Assembly (NCBI RefSeq): GCF_019263585.2
Contig: NZ_JADQDF010000001.1
Location: 5,703,501-5,767,500, forward strand
Length of the DNA: 64,000 nt
Origin: Pseudonocardia oceani
Lineage (GTDB): Bacteria > Actinomycetota > Actinomycetes > Mycobacteriales > Pseudonocardiaceae
Direction: 5' to 3'
In this document: piece by piece, positions 1 through 9,533 of the stretch
Numbering within the stretch: position 1 is the stretch's first letter
How the letters are laid out: the number at the start of each line of letters is the position of its first letter
Notes under the pieces: model-generated
What the model saw: the letters and a program-made list of their open reading frames with translations, nothing else
The model's database searches: none
What the model was told of the DNA's origin: nothing
Program-made: the position numbers and the translations under genes

Positions 1-45
1 TGCCCTTGCGGGTGCTGGGTCCGGGCGTGCTCGGTCCGGGGCTGG

Positions 46-49
<4 letters not shown>
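1..49 (-). CDS. 5' end of a gene downstream of the hydrolase-ABC fusion (partial)
   Basis: On the minus strand a GTG codon at 49-47 overlaps the stop of the preceding gene as GTGA, the usual coupled arrangement in this window. Translation from it runs open to the window edge and begins V-T-S-P-G-P-S-T-P-G. The residues are too few to identify the protein. Because the upstream gene carries an ABC ATPase with no permease domain, an ABC-2-type permease is the natural expectation, but that is inference from position only. Confidence 0.35.
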
Positions 50-2850
<2,801 letters not shown>

Positions 2851-2896
2851 TCCTGCGACGCTAGGCGACCGGCCGTGACCCGCCCTCAGCCGCCTC

Positions 2897-3202
2897 TCAG
2901 TCCCCGGGATGCGCGACGAGCTCCTCGACGTGCTCGACCGTCGGCGGGCCGTCGAAGAAGGGGCCGACGATGGCGCGCCACTGCGGGAACAGCTCCGACT
3001 CGCGGAAGCCGACGGTGTGCGCCTCGACGGTGTCCCACTCGATGAGCAGCACGAACCGGGTGGGCGTCTCGATGCTGCGGGTGAGGCGGGCGCCGCGGAA
3101 CCCGGGGGTCTGCGCGGCGAGCGCGAGGCCCTCGCGCACGGCGTCGGCGAACTGCTCCTGCTTGTCGGGGAGCACGGCGAAGTCGGCGATCTCGGTGATC
3201 AT
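2897..3202 (-). CDS. Antibiotic biosynthesis monooxygenase (ABM) domain protein
   Basis: A 101-residue single-domain protein of the ABM dimeric alpha/beta barrel fold. It shows the usual start (M-I-T-E-I-A-D-F-A-V), a conserved P-G-F-R-G-A near residue 37, and the strand L-L-I-E-W-D. Members include cofactor-free monooxygenases and haem-degrading or dimeric stress proteins of about 100 residues, so the length fits. It starts at ATG and lies 46 bp beyond the start of the hydrolase-ABC gene on the same strand. The substrate cannot be read from sequence. It may be a generic quinol or stress-related ABM protein rather than an antibiotic enzyme. Confidence 0.75.
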   Translation of the reverse strand: MITEIADFAVLPDKQEQFADAVREGLALAAQTPGFRGARLTRSIETPTRFVLLIEWDTVEAHTVGFRESELFPQWRAIVGPFFDGPPTVEHVEELVAHPGD

Positions 3203-3217
3203 GACGTCATCCTCGCA

Positions 3218-4174
3218 TCACCGCCGGCGCGCCCGCGCCCGCCGCTTGCCCTCGTGCATGGCGGCCACGCGGGCGACCGGGATGGTGTGGCCCTGCTCGA
3301 CGAGGTCGGCGGGCAGCGCCTGCGGGGCGGGCAGCGCGGCGGCCCACGGGTCGGTGTCGCCGAGCAGACCGGGGGCGGTGCGGATCGTGAAGTCGGTGGG
3401 GTGGACGCCGGCGAGGTCGTCCCAGGCCACCGGGAACGACACGGGCGCCCCGGGACGCACGCGCGGGCTGTAGGCCGCGACGATCGTGGCCCCGCCCGCG
3501 CGGGTGGAGTCGACGAAGACCTTCCCCTCCCGGTCGTCCTTGATGTACGCGGTGGTCGCGACGGCGGGGTCGAGGGCGGCGGCCCGGGCGGCGAGCGCGC
3601 GGGTGGCCGCGGCGGCGTCGTCGACCGCGGAGGGCTCCAGCGGCACGACGACGTGCACGCCCTTCGCCCCGCTCGTCTTGAGCGCGCCCGCGAGCCCGGA
3701 GTCGGCCAGCGCCTGCCGCACGAGCGCGGCGGCCGCCACGACGTGCGCGAAGTCGTCGTCGACCGGGGGGTCGAGGTCGATCACGAGCTGCGTCGCGACG
3801 GTGTCGCCGGCCCGCATGAGCGTCGGGTGGTACTCGACGGCGCGCTGGTTGGCGAACCACAGCAGCGTGCGGCGGTCGTCGCACAGGGCGTAGTGGACCT
3901 CGCGCTGCGAGGCGTGCGCCCACGCCGCCGTGGTGGCGATCCAGTCGGGGGCGTACTTCGGGACGTTCTTCTGCATGAACGGCTCCTGCCCCGGCCGCAC
4001 GCGCACCACCGACAGCGCGCGCCCGGCGAGACCGGGCAGGATCCGGGAGGACACGGCGTCGAGGTAGTCGACGAGGTCGCGCTTGGTGGCGCCGGAGCCG
4101 TCGAACAGGGGGCCGTCGAGGCTGCTGAGCTCGACGCCCTCGCGGCTCTCCTTCGGCGCCTTCTCCTTCGCCAC
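3218..4174 (-). CDS. LigD-type DNA polymerase/primase domain protein (stand-alone PolDom)
   Basis: A 318-residue protein matching the polymerase domain of bacterial LigD, the archaeo-eukaryotic-primase-like enzyme that fills gaps and adds ribonucleotides during Ku-dependent end joining. It shows the characteristic K-R-D-L-V-D-Y near the N terminus, V-R-x-R-P-G, M-Q-K-N-V-P and the catalytic metal pair in V-I-D-L-D-P-P. There is no ligase or nuclease domain. Free-standing PolDom genes are common in actinomycetes, where Ku and the ligase are encoded elsewhere. The start is GTG and the gene ends 15 bp from the ABM gene. A basic tail (K-R-R-A-R-A-R-R-R) closes the protein. Confidence 0.85.
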   Translation of the reverse strand: MAKEKAPKESREGVELSSLDGPLFDGSGATKRDLVDYLDAVSSRILPGLAGRALSVVRVRPGQEPFMQKNVPKYAPDWIATTAAWAHASQREVHYALCDDRRTLLWFANQRAVEYHPTLMRAGDTVATQLVIDLDPPVDDDFAHVVAAAALVRQALADSGLAGALKTSGAKGVHVVVPLEPSAVDDAAAATRALAARAAALDPAVATTAYIKDDREGKVFVDSTRAGGATIVAAYSPRVRPGAPVSFPVAWDDLAGVHPTDFTIRTAPGLLGDTDPWAAALPAPQALPADLVEQGHTIPVARVAAMHEGKRRARARRR

Positions 4175-4177
4175 CGG

Positions 4178-4675
4178 TCAGCGCTCCAGGTGGTGCAGGG
4201 TCACGGCGCCGAGGGTCCCGTCGTCGACCTCGGCCGTCATCCAGGTGTGCGTCGGCTGCCGGCGCCGGTCGGTGGGGGAGCCGGGGTTGAGCAGCCGCAG
4301 CCCGGACGCCGTGGTGGAGTCCCAGGGGATGTGGCTGTGCCCGAAGACGAGCACGTCGGCGTCGGGGTAGGCGGTGGAGCAGCGCTTCTCCCGGCCCTTC
4401 GACGAGCCGGTCTCGTGCACGACGGCGAAGCGGACGCCCCCGAGCTCGGCGCGGGCGACCTCGGGCAGCCGCGCGCGCAGGGCGTCACCGTCGTTGTTGC
4501 CGAACACGCCGATCAGCCGCCGCGCGCGGGCCCCCAGCGCGTCGAGGGCGGCGACGGAGATCCAGTCGCCGGCGTGGATCACCGCGTCCGCGGCGTCGAC
4601 GGCGTCCCACACCGGCGCGGGCAGGTCGCGCGCCCGCGCCGGGAGGTGGGTGTCGCTCAGGATCAGGAGCTGCAG
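4178..4675 (-). CDS. Metallophosphoesterase, YfcE/MJ0936 family (CTG start proposed)
   Basis: A calcineurin-like phosphoesterase of about 165 residues. Motifs in order: S-D-T-H at the N terminus, H-A-G-D-W, G-N-N-D, and G-H-S-H near residue 110, which together bind two metals. The first motif S-D-T-H lies upstream of the first GTG (4612). No ATG, GTG or TTG lies upstream of it before the FKBP stop. A CTG at 4675-4673 (CTG CAG CTC CTG ATC CTG, then S-D-T-H) gives the standard family start, with a GGA about 8 nt upstream. Starting at 4612 would remove a metal ligand motif, so the CTG start is preferred. Three bp separate it from the LigD-polymerase gene. Confidence 0.75.
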   Translation of the reverse strand: MQLLILSDTHLPARARDLPAPVWDAVDAADAVIHAGDWISVAALDALGARARRLIGVFGNNDGDALRARLPEVARAELGGVRFAVVHETGSSKGREKRCSTAYPDADVLVFGHSHIPWDSTTASGLRLLNPGSPTDRRRQPTHTWMTAEVDDGTLGAVTLHHLER

Positions 4676-4688
4676 GGGACCGGTCCGA

Positions 4689-5063
4689 TCAGGAGAGGCC
4701 GAGCAGGTCGACCACGAAGATCAGCGTCTCGCCGCCCTTGATGGCGCCACCGGCGCCGCGGTCGCCGTAGCCCATGTGCGGCGGGATGACCAGCCGGCGG
4801 CGTCCGCCGACCTTCATGCCGACGACGCCCTGGTCCCAGCCCGCGATGACGCGGCCGGCGCCCAGGGGGAAGCGGAACGTGGAGCCGCGGTTCCAGGAGG
4901 CGTCGAACTCCTCGCCGCTGCTGTGCGCGACGCCGACGTAGTGCACCTCGACGTTCTGTCCGGCGCGGGCCTCGGCGCCGTCGCCGACGACGAGGTCGGT
5001 GACGAGCAGGTCGGCGGGGGCCGGGCCGTCGTGCGGGTCGACCTCGGGCTTCTGCTGGGCCAC
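4689..5063 (-). CDS. FKBP-type peptidyl-prolyl cis-trans isomerase
   Basis: A 124-residue single-domain FKBP that catalyses prolyl isomerisation. Visible features are V-E-V-H-Y-V-G, F-D-A-S-W, G-x-V-I-A-G-W-D-Q-G-V-V-G-M-K-V-G, the R-R-L-V-I-P strand, G-Y-G-D and the closing F-V-V-D-L-L. The frame is open a long way upstream. The GTG at 5063 is chosen because GAGAGGA lies just before it and the domain begins soon after, which matches typical actinobacterial cytoplasmic FKBPs. There is no signal peptide. It leads the minus-strand group with the phosphoesterase, polymerase and ABM genes. Confidence 0.85.
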   Translation of the reverse strand: MAQQKPEVDPHDGPAPADLLVTDLVVGDGAEARAGQNVEVHYVGVAHSSGEEFDASWNRGSTFRFPLGAGRVIAGWDQGVVGMKVGGRRRLVIPPHMGYGDRGAGGAIKGGETLIFVVDLLGLS

Positions 5064-5120
5064 GGTGGTCCTCTCGTTGGTGGGGTGCGCGGACGACAGC
5101 CTGCCAGACCGGCTGACGGG

Positions 5121-5171
5121 GTGCCGGGAGCGATCCCGGGACCACCGCGGGAACCCGCGGTGGTCCGGCAC
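5121..5171. repeat. Nested inverted repeats between divergent FKBP and antiporter genes
   Basis: Three stems are visible. GGACCACCGCGGG (5139-5151) pairs perfectly with CCCGCGGTGGTCC (5154-5166) across a 2-nt AA gap. CCGGGA (5124-5129) pairs with TCCCGG (5134-5139). An outer GTGCCGG (5121-5127) pairs with CCGGCAC (5165-5171). The outer and 13-bp stems can coexist almost fully; the small stem competes with them. The site lies 58-108 bp upstream of the FKBP start and 92-142 bp upstream of the divergent transporter, so it may be an operator or cruciform. Confidence 0.7.
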
Positions 5172-5262
5172 TAGCGGGCGACGACACAGGTTTGCGACCA
5201 TCAGGGCGCGGTTGCGGGGAACCGCGCGACGACGGCAGTGCGGCCGGTGCGAGGGGGAACGC

Positions 5263-6306
5263 ATGACCTCCGTGTTCGTGTTCATCTCCGGAGCGACGCT
5301 CCTGGTGTTCAGCGCCGAGAAGCTGATCGGCTACCTCGTGGGGGCCGCGAGCGGCCTGCGGGTCTCGCTGTTCCTGCTCGCGATCGTCTTCACGGGCATC
5401 GAGTTCGACGACATCTTCCTCGGGGTCGCGCTGAACCTCGAGGACCTCAGCGGCGTCGCGCTGGGCACGGTCTTCGGCACGGCGATCTCGCTGACCGGGG
5501 TCGTGCTCGCGATCGCCGCGATCCTCACCCCGGTGCGGCTGCAGATCCCGCGCGACTACATCGCACTCCTGGCCGCGGCACCGCTGGTGATGATCGTCTT
5601 CACGCTGACGGCCCCGCTCACCTTCGTCGACGGCGTCGTGCTCGTCGGCCTGTTCGTGCTGTTCATCGCCTACGTCGCGGTCCGGGAGTCCCAGCGCAAG
5701 ATCCCGGTCTTCCGCAACGCCGAGATCTACGCGGGGACGGCCGGCGCCGACGTCGGGAGGGAGGAGCAGGCGGAGGAGCCGCCGGGCAACTCCTTCGCCG
5801 ACGAGATGCCGTTCGCCGAGGCGCGCCGGCTGCCCGGTTGGGCCGGACTGGCGCTGGCGCTGCTCGCCCTCACCGGTCTCATCATCGGCGCGGCGACCAC
5901 GGGCATCGGGGTCGAGGGGATCCTGGAGGCCTACGGGATCGAGGGCACGCTCTTCGGTGCCACGATCGTCACCGCCGTCCTGACCCTCGAGGACGTCTTC
6001 CTGACGGTGGAGCCCATCCGCAGGGGTGCGCCCGAGGTCGGGATCGGGAACGTGATCGGGAGCGTCGTCTTCTCGGTCACGGGGAAGCTCGGCGTCATCA
6101 TCCTCGCGGGCGGCGCGATCGTCGTCGGCCCGGACGTGCTCACGTGGCACCTGACCGCGCTCATCGCGGTGACCGGCCTGGCGGCCGCCTTCCTCTACAC
6201 CGGGCGGTTGCAGCGGTGGCACGGCTACGTGCTGCTCGCCCTGTACGTCGCCTACTGGATCCTGAGCTTCGTCGTGTTCGGGGGAGCCCCGATCGAGATG
6301 GACTAG
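5263..6306 (+). CDS. Sodium/calcium exchanger-like membrane protein
   Basis: A 347-residue membrane protein with about ten hydrophobic helices in two similar halves separated by an acidic linker (residues about 150-190, E-E-Q-A-E-E-P-P). This is the inverted-repeat layout of the CaCA cation/Ca exchanger family. The alpha-repeat regions resemble F-T-G-I-E-F-D-D-I-F-L-G-V in the first half and T-L-E-D-V-F-L-T-V in the second, each with paired acidic residues inside a helix. ATG at 5263 follows GAGGGGG. Its 3' end is 16 bp from the convergent pqqE stop. The ion is not certain; the acidic pairs differ from the classic G-N-x-x-D/E motifs. Confidence 0.65.
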   Translation: MTSVFVFISGATLLVFSAEKLIGYLVGAASGLRVSLFLLAIVFTGIEFDDIFLGVALNLEDLSGVALGTVFGTAISLTGVVLAIAAILTPVRLQIPRDYIALLAAAPLVMIVFTLTAPLTFVDGVVLVGLFVLFIAYVAVRESQRKIPVFRNAEIYAGTAGADVGREEQAEEPPGNSFADEMPFAEARRLPGWAGLALALLALTGLIIGAATTGIGVEGILEAYGIEGTLFGATIVTAVLTLEDVFLTVEPIRRGAPEVGIGNVIGSVVFSVTGKLGVIILAGGAIVVGPDVLTWHLTALIAVTGLAAAFLYTGRLQRWHGYVLLALYVAYWILSFVVFGGAPIEMD

Positions 6307-6322
6307 CCCAACCCGCCCCGGC

Positions 6323-7405
6323 TCACGCGCGGTGCGGGCGCGGGACGAGCACCTCCTCCTCCCGTCGCGCTCCCGCGTTGGCCGCCTCCACCGCGTCGGC
6401 CACGAGGGCGTGATCGGGGGAGAGGTGGCACACCGGATCGGTGCGGGCGGCATCGCCGGTGAGCTGGAACGCCTGGCAGCGGCACCCGCCGAAGTCGATC
6501 TCGCGGCGGTCGCAGGTCCGGCAGGGGTCCTGCATCCATCCGGTGCCCCGGAACGCGGTGAACACCGGGGCGTCGTCCCAGATCCGCTGCAGGGACTCCT
6601 CCCGCACGCTGGCCCGCGGAAGCGGCAGGGTCTGCGCCGCCGGGCAGGGCAGCGCGTCGCCGTTGGGGGCCACGGTCAGCTGGCGTGCGGCCCACCCGCC
6701 CATGCAGGGCTTGGGGTACTCGCTGTAGTAGTCGGCCAGCACGTGCAGGACCTCCATCCGGCCTGCCAGGCGCTCGCGTGCGTCGCGGACGACGTCCTCG
6801 GCGGCGGCGAGCTGGGCGCGGCTGGGCAGCAGCGCGACCCGGTTGCGCCACGCCCAGCCGTAGTACTGGGTGTTGGCCAGTTCGACGCGGTCGGCGTCGA
6901 GCTCCTCGACCAGGGCGATGATCTCGGCGAGGCGGTCGATGTTCTGCCGGTGCACCACCACGTTGACCGTCAGCGGCCAGCCGAGCTCCTTCACCACCGC
7001 GGCCGCCCGGAGCTTCCGCTCGAACGACGGGATGCCGGCGATGCGGTCGGAGGTGGCGGGCTCGTCGGCCTGCACGCTGACCTGCACGTGGTCGAGCCCG
7101 GCTTCCCTCAGCTCCTCCGCGCGGCCGCGCGAGAGCCCGATCGCACTGGTCACGAGGTTCGTGTACATGCCCAGGTCCGCGGCCGTGCGCACCAGCTCGA
7201 CGAGGTCGCGTCGCAGCAGCGGCTCGCCGCCGGAGAGGTGGCATTGCAGCACCCCCATCGCCGCGGCCTCGGTGAACACGCGCTGCCACTCGGCGGTGTC
7301 CAGCTCGTCGTCGTAGGCGGCGAGCTCGAGCGGGTTCGAGCAATAGGCGCAGGCCAGCGGGCAGCGGTAGGTGAGCTCGGCCAGCAGTCCGAAGGGTCTA
7401 TCCAT
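6323..7405 (-). CDS. pqqE: PQQ biosynthesis radical SAM enzyme PqqE
   Basis: A 360-residue radical SAM protein that forms the first C-C crosslink between Glu and Tyr of the PqqA peptide. The SAM cluster motif is C15-P-L-A-C19-A-Y-C22, followed by G-G-E-P at about residue 60. A C-terminal SPASM-type region supplies more Cys (C-M-G-G-W, P-C-P-A, C-R-T-C, G-G-C-R-C-Q) for auxiliary Fe-S clusters. The conserved P-C-M-x-G-W and N-G-x-x-L-P-C-P are typical of PqqE. The ATG at 7405 overlaps the last 8 bp of pqqD. It is the last gene of the PQQ operon. Confidence 0.95.
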   Translation of the reverse strand: MDRPFGLLAELTYRCPLACAYCSNPLELAAYDDELDTAEWQRVFTEAAAMGVLQCHLSGGEPLLRRDLVELVRTAADLGMYTNLVTSAIGLSRGRAEELREAGLDHVQVSVQADEPATSDRIAGIPSFERKLRAAAVVKELGWPLTVNVVVHRQNIDRLAEIIALVEELDADRVELANTQYYGWAWRNRVALLPSRAQLAAAEDVVRDARERLAGRMEVLHVLADYYSEYPKPCMGGWAARQLTVAPNGDALPCPAAQTLPLPRASVREESLQRIWDDAPVFTAFRGTGWMQDPCRTCDRREIDFGGCRCQAFQLTGDAARTDPVCHLSPDHALVADAVEAANAGARREEEVLVPRPHRA

Positions 7406-7679
7406 CACTGATCTCCACACATCGCTTCCTGACGAGCCGAGCGAGGAAGGCCGTGACCTCGTCGTCGACCACCCGCTCGTAACGCACCCGCAGCGCCGCG
7501 GCGACGTCGGACACGGTCCGCCGCCCGTCGCACAGGCCGAGGATGTCGGCGCCGGTCGGGTTGAGCACGATCACCGACTCCGGGCCCAGCAGCACGTGCC
7601 GCTCGCGGGTCGGGTCGAACCGCATCCGGACGTGGCGCGCCAGCGCCGGGCGGCCCGACGGCGGGACGTCACCCGGCAC
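7398..7679 (-). CDS. pqqD: PQQ biosynthesis peptide chaperone PqqD
   Basis: A 93-residue protein of the PqqD family, a RiPP recognition element that binds the PqqA peptide and presents it to PqqE. Recognisable are R-P-x-L-A-R-H-V-R-M-R-F-D near the N terminus, L-N-x-T-G-A-D-I-L-G-L-C-D-G and the R-T-V-S-D-V helix. The start is a GTG at 7679 inside the end of pqqC (11-bp overlap), and the stop lies inside pqqE, so C, D and E are translationally linked. Size and order match standard pqq operons. Confidence 0.93.
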   Translation of the reverse strand: MPGDVPPSGRPALARHVRMRFDPTRERHVLLGPESVIVLNPTGADILGLCDGRRTVSDVAAALRVRYERVVDDEVTAFLARLVRKRCVEISDG

Positions 7680-8409
7680 GAGACCGGTCCCCGTACGCCT
7701 GGTCGATCGCGTCCATCATCAACCACAGGACGTCGCACTTGAACGACAGCGCGGCCACCGCCGCGTCGCGGTCCTGCGGGGTCCGGCAGTACCGCAGCAC
7801 CACCTCGAGGGCGTGCTCGGAGTCGCGGGGCGCCTGTTCCAGGCGGTTGCGGAAGTAGGCCAGGCCGTCCGGGGCGATCCAGGTGTAGCGCTGCTCGAAC
7901 GCCCGGAGGCGCTCGGCCATCAGGTCCGGCGCGAACAGCTCGGTCAGCGACGACGCGACCGCCTCCACCCAGGGTCGCGTCCGGGCGAAGGTGACGTAGG
8001 CGTCCACCGCGAACCGCACGCCCGGCACGAGGTGGCGGTGGTCGGCGATCTCCTCGCGCCGCAGGCCGCAGGCCTCGCCCAGGCGCAGCCACGCCTCGAT
8101 GCCGCCCTCGCCGTCCGCGGCGCCGTCGTGGTCGATGATGCGGCGGATCCAGCGCCGGCGCACGGCCGGGTCCGGGCAGTTGGCGAGGATCGCGGCGTCC
8201 TTGCGCGGGATCATCTCCTGGTAGTAGTAGCGGTTGGCGACCCACCCGCGGATCTGGTCGGGAGCGAGAAGGCCCTCGTTCATCCGCAGGTGGAACGGGT
8301 GGGTGCTGTGGTAGCTCTGCGAGTGGGCCCGCAGCCGCTCGACGAGGGCGTCGACCTCCGGGGGCGCCCCCGCCGTCATCGTGTCCGTGTCCGTCATCGT
8401 GTCCGTCAT
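7669..8409 (-). CDS. pqqC: Pyrroloquinoline-quinone synthase PqqC
   Basis: A 246-residue, all-helical oxidase that carries out the last cyclisation and oxidation step to PQQ without a metal. Family hallmarks in order are H-P-F-H-L-R-M-N-E-G, W-V-A-N-R-Y-Y-Y-Q, I-P-R-K-D-A-A-I-L, D-H-D-G and G-G-I-E-A-W-L-R-L. The length is the usual one. ATG at 8409 overlaps the pqqB stop as ATGA. Two further in-frame ATG codons (8397, 8379) follow because the N terminus repeats M-T-D-T, so the exact start is uncertain by up to ten residues. Confidence 0.95.
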   Translation of the reverse strand: MTDTMTDTDTMTAGAPPEVDALVERLRAHSQSYHSTHPFHLRMNEGLLAPDQIRGWVANRYYYQEMIPRKDAAILANCPDPAVRRRWIRRIIDHDGAADGEGGIEAWLRLGEACGLRREEIADHRHLVPGVRFAVDAYVTFARTRPWVEAVASSLTELFAPDLMAERLRAFEQRYTWIAPDGLAYFRNRLEQAPRDSEHALEVVLRYCRTPQDRDAAVAALSFKCDVLWLMMDAIDQAYGDRSRAG

Positions 8410-9311
8410 CGTGCGGGGACCTCCACCTCGAGACCGTCGTGGGCCACTTCCATGCCGCACCGCTCGACCTCCCGCCGTTCCGGCGAGTCCTCGAGCAGCA
8501 TCGGGTTGGTGTTGTTGATGTGGACGTAGATCCGGCGGGCGATCGGCAGCCCGGCCAGCTGCTCGAGGCTGCCCCCGGGCCCGCCGACGGCGAGGTGCCC
8601 CATGCCGTGGGCCGTCTTCGCGGCCAGGCCCAGGCGGATCATCTCGTCGTCGTGCCAGCAGGTGCCGTCGACGAGCAGGCAGTCGACGCCCTCGAGCTCG
8701 GCGAGCACGGCCGGGGTGAGCTCCTGCACGCCCGGCAGGTAGACCGCCGCGGCCCCGCTGGCCTCGTCGGTGAACCGGTAGCCCACGACCCGCCCCTCGC
8801 CGGTGCCCGTTCCCCCGCCGAACCGGTCGTGCTTGCCGGTGGGGGCGTCGAAGGCCCGGTAGGAGACGCCGCCCAGCGACACCTCCTTGCCCGGGACGAC
8901 GGGGGTCCACCCGACGGGGCAGTAGCGCTCCAGGGTGGTCAGCACGCCGGTGCCCGCGGTCAGCGTCGCGTGTGTCGCCGCGGTGGCGTGCAGCTCGATC
9001 CCGCGTCCCTCCCGCAGCAGGAGCAGTCCCAGCGTGTGGTCGAGCTCGGCGTCGGTGAGCAGCACCGCCTCCAGCGGCGTGGCCCGGCCGGCGCCGGGGT
9101 GCAGGCGCGGGAACGCCTCGACCTGCGCCCGGACGTCGGGGGAGGCGTTGACCAGGAACCACCGCTCGCCGTCCGGGCTCACCGCGATCGAGGACTGCGT
9201 GCGCGTCCGGGCCGGTCGGGTGCCCTCGCGGACCGCCCGGCACGTCGGGCAGCTGCAGTTCCACTGCGGGTAGCCCCCTCCGGCCGCCGACCCCAGCACC
9301 CGCACCCGCAT
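8406..9311 (-). CDS. pqqB: PQQ biosynthesis protein PqqB
   Basis: A 301-residue metallo-beta-lactamase-fold protein, proposed to hydroxylate the crosslinked dipeptide intermediate in PQQ synthesis. The N terminus M-R-V-R-V-L-G-S-A-A-G-G-G-Y-P-Q-W-N-C and the Cys cluster N-C-S-C-P-T-C (structural metal site) are diagnostic. The canonical beta-lactamase H-x-H-x-D-H is replaced here by T-D-A-E-L-D-H-T, as in other PqqB. The frame is open 63 bp further upstream, but ATG 9311 fits the family start and follows a G-rich site. It overlaps pqqC by 4 bp and follows pqqA by 88 bp. Confidence 0.94.
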   Translation of the reverse strand: MRVRVLGSAAGGGYPQWNCSCPTCRAVREGTRPARTRTQSSIAVSPDGERWFLVNASPDVRAQVEAFPRLHPGAGRATPLEAVLLTDAELDHTLGLLLLREGRGIELHATAATHATLTAGTGVLTTLERYCPVGWTPVVPGKEVSLGGVSYRAFDAPTGKHDRFGGGTGTGEGRVVGYRFTDEASGAAAVYLPGVQELTPAVLAELEGVDCLLVDGTCWHDDEMIRLGLAAKTAHGMGHLAVGGPGGSLEQLAGLPIARRIYVHINNTNPMLLEDSPERREVERCGMEVAHDGLEVEVPAR

Positions 9312-9399
9312 GTCGTGCCCCCCGTCCTCGACGTCGGGGAGGGGCGCCGGAACCGAGTCCCGGCGCCCCTCCACGTCCGTCGTCCGCCGTCCGTCGGCC

Positions 9400-9492
9400 T
9401 CAGGCCTCCGAACGGGCGATGTACATCGTCACCTCGGGCGCACACCCGACCTCGTCGAAGTCGGGCGCCTCCCACTCAGCGAGACGCTCCAT
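9400..9492 (-). CDS. pqqA: PQQ precursor peptide PqqA
   Basis: A 30-residue peptide on the minus strand, ATG at 9492 and TGA at 9400. It contains E20-V-T-M-Y24, the invariant E-x-x-x-Y whose Glu and Tyr side chains are joined by PqqE and become PQQ. AGGAGGGAGG lies just upstream of the ATG. It sits between the dehydrogenase and pqqB, its standard place, and is too short for routine gene calling. The leader part is acidic (E-A-P-D-F-D-E). The identification rests on the motif, context and ribosome site. Confidence 0.93.
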   Translation of the reverse strand: MERLAEWEAPDFDEVGCAPEVTMYIARSEA

Positions 9493-9533
9493 GTGCCGTC
9501 ACCTCCCTCCTGGGTGTCGTGCGTCGTGCGGAC

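Noticed and set aside
5139..5166. Rho-independent terminator for the FKBP or antiporter gene
   Set aside because: It lies upstream of both divergent genes, not after either, and has no T-tract.
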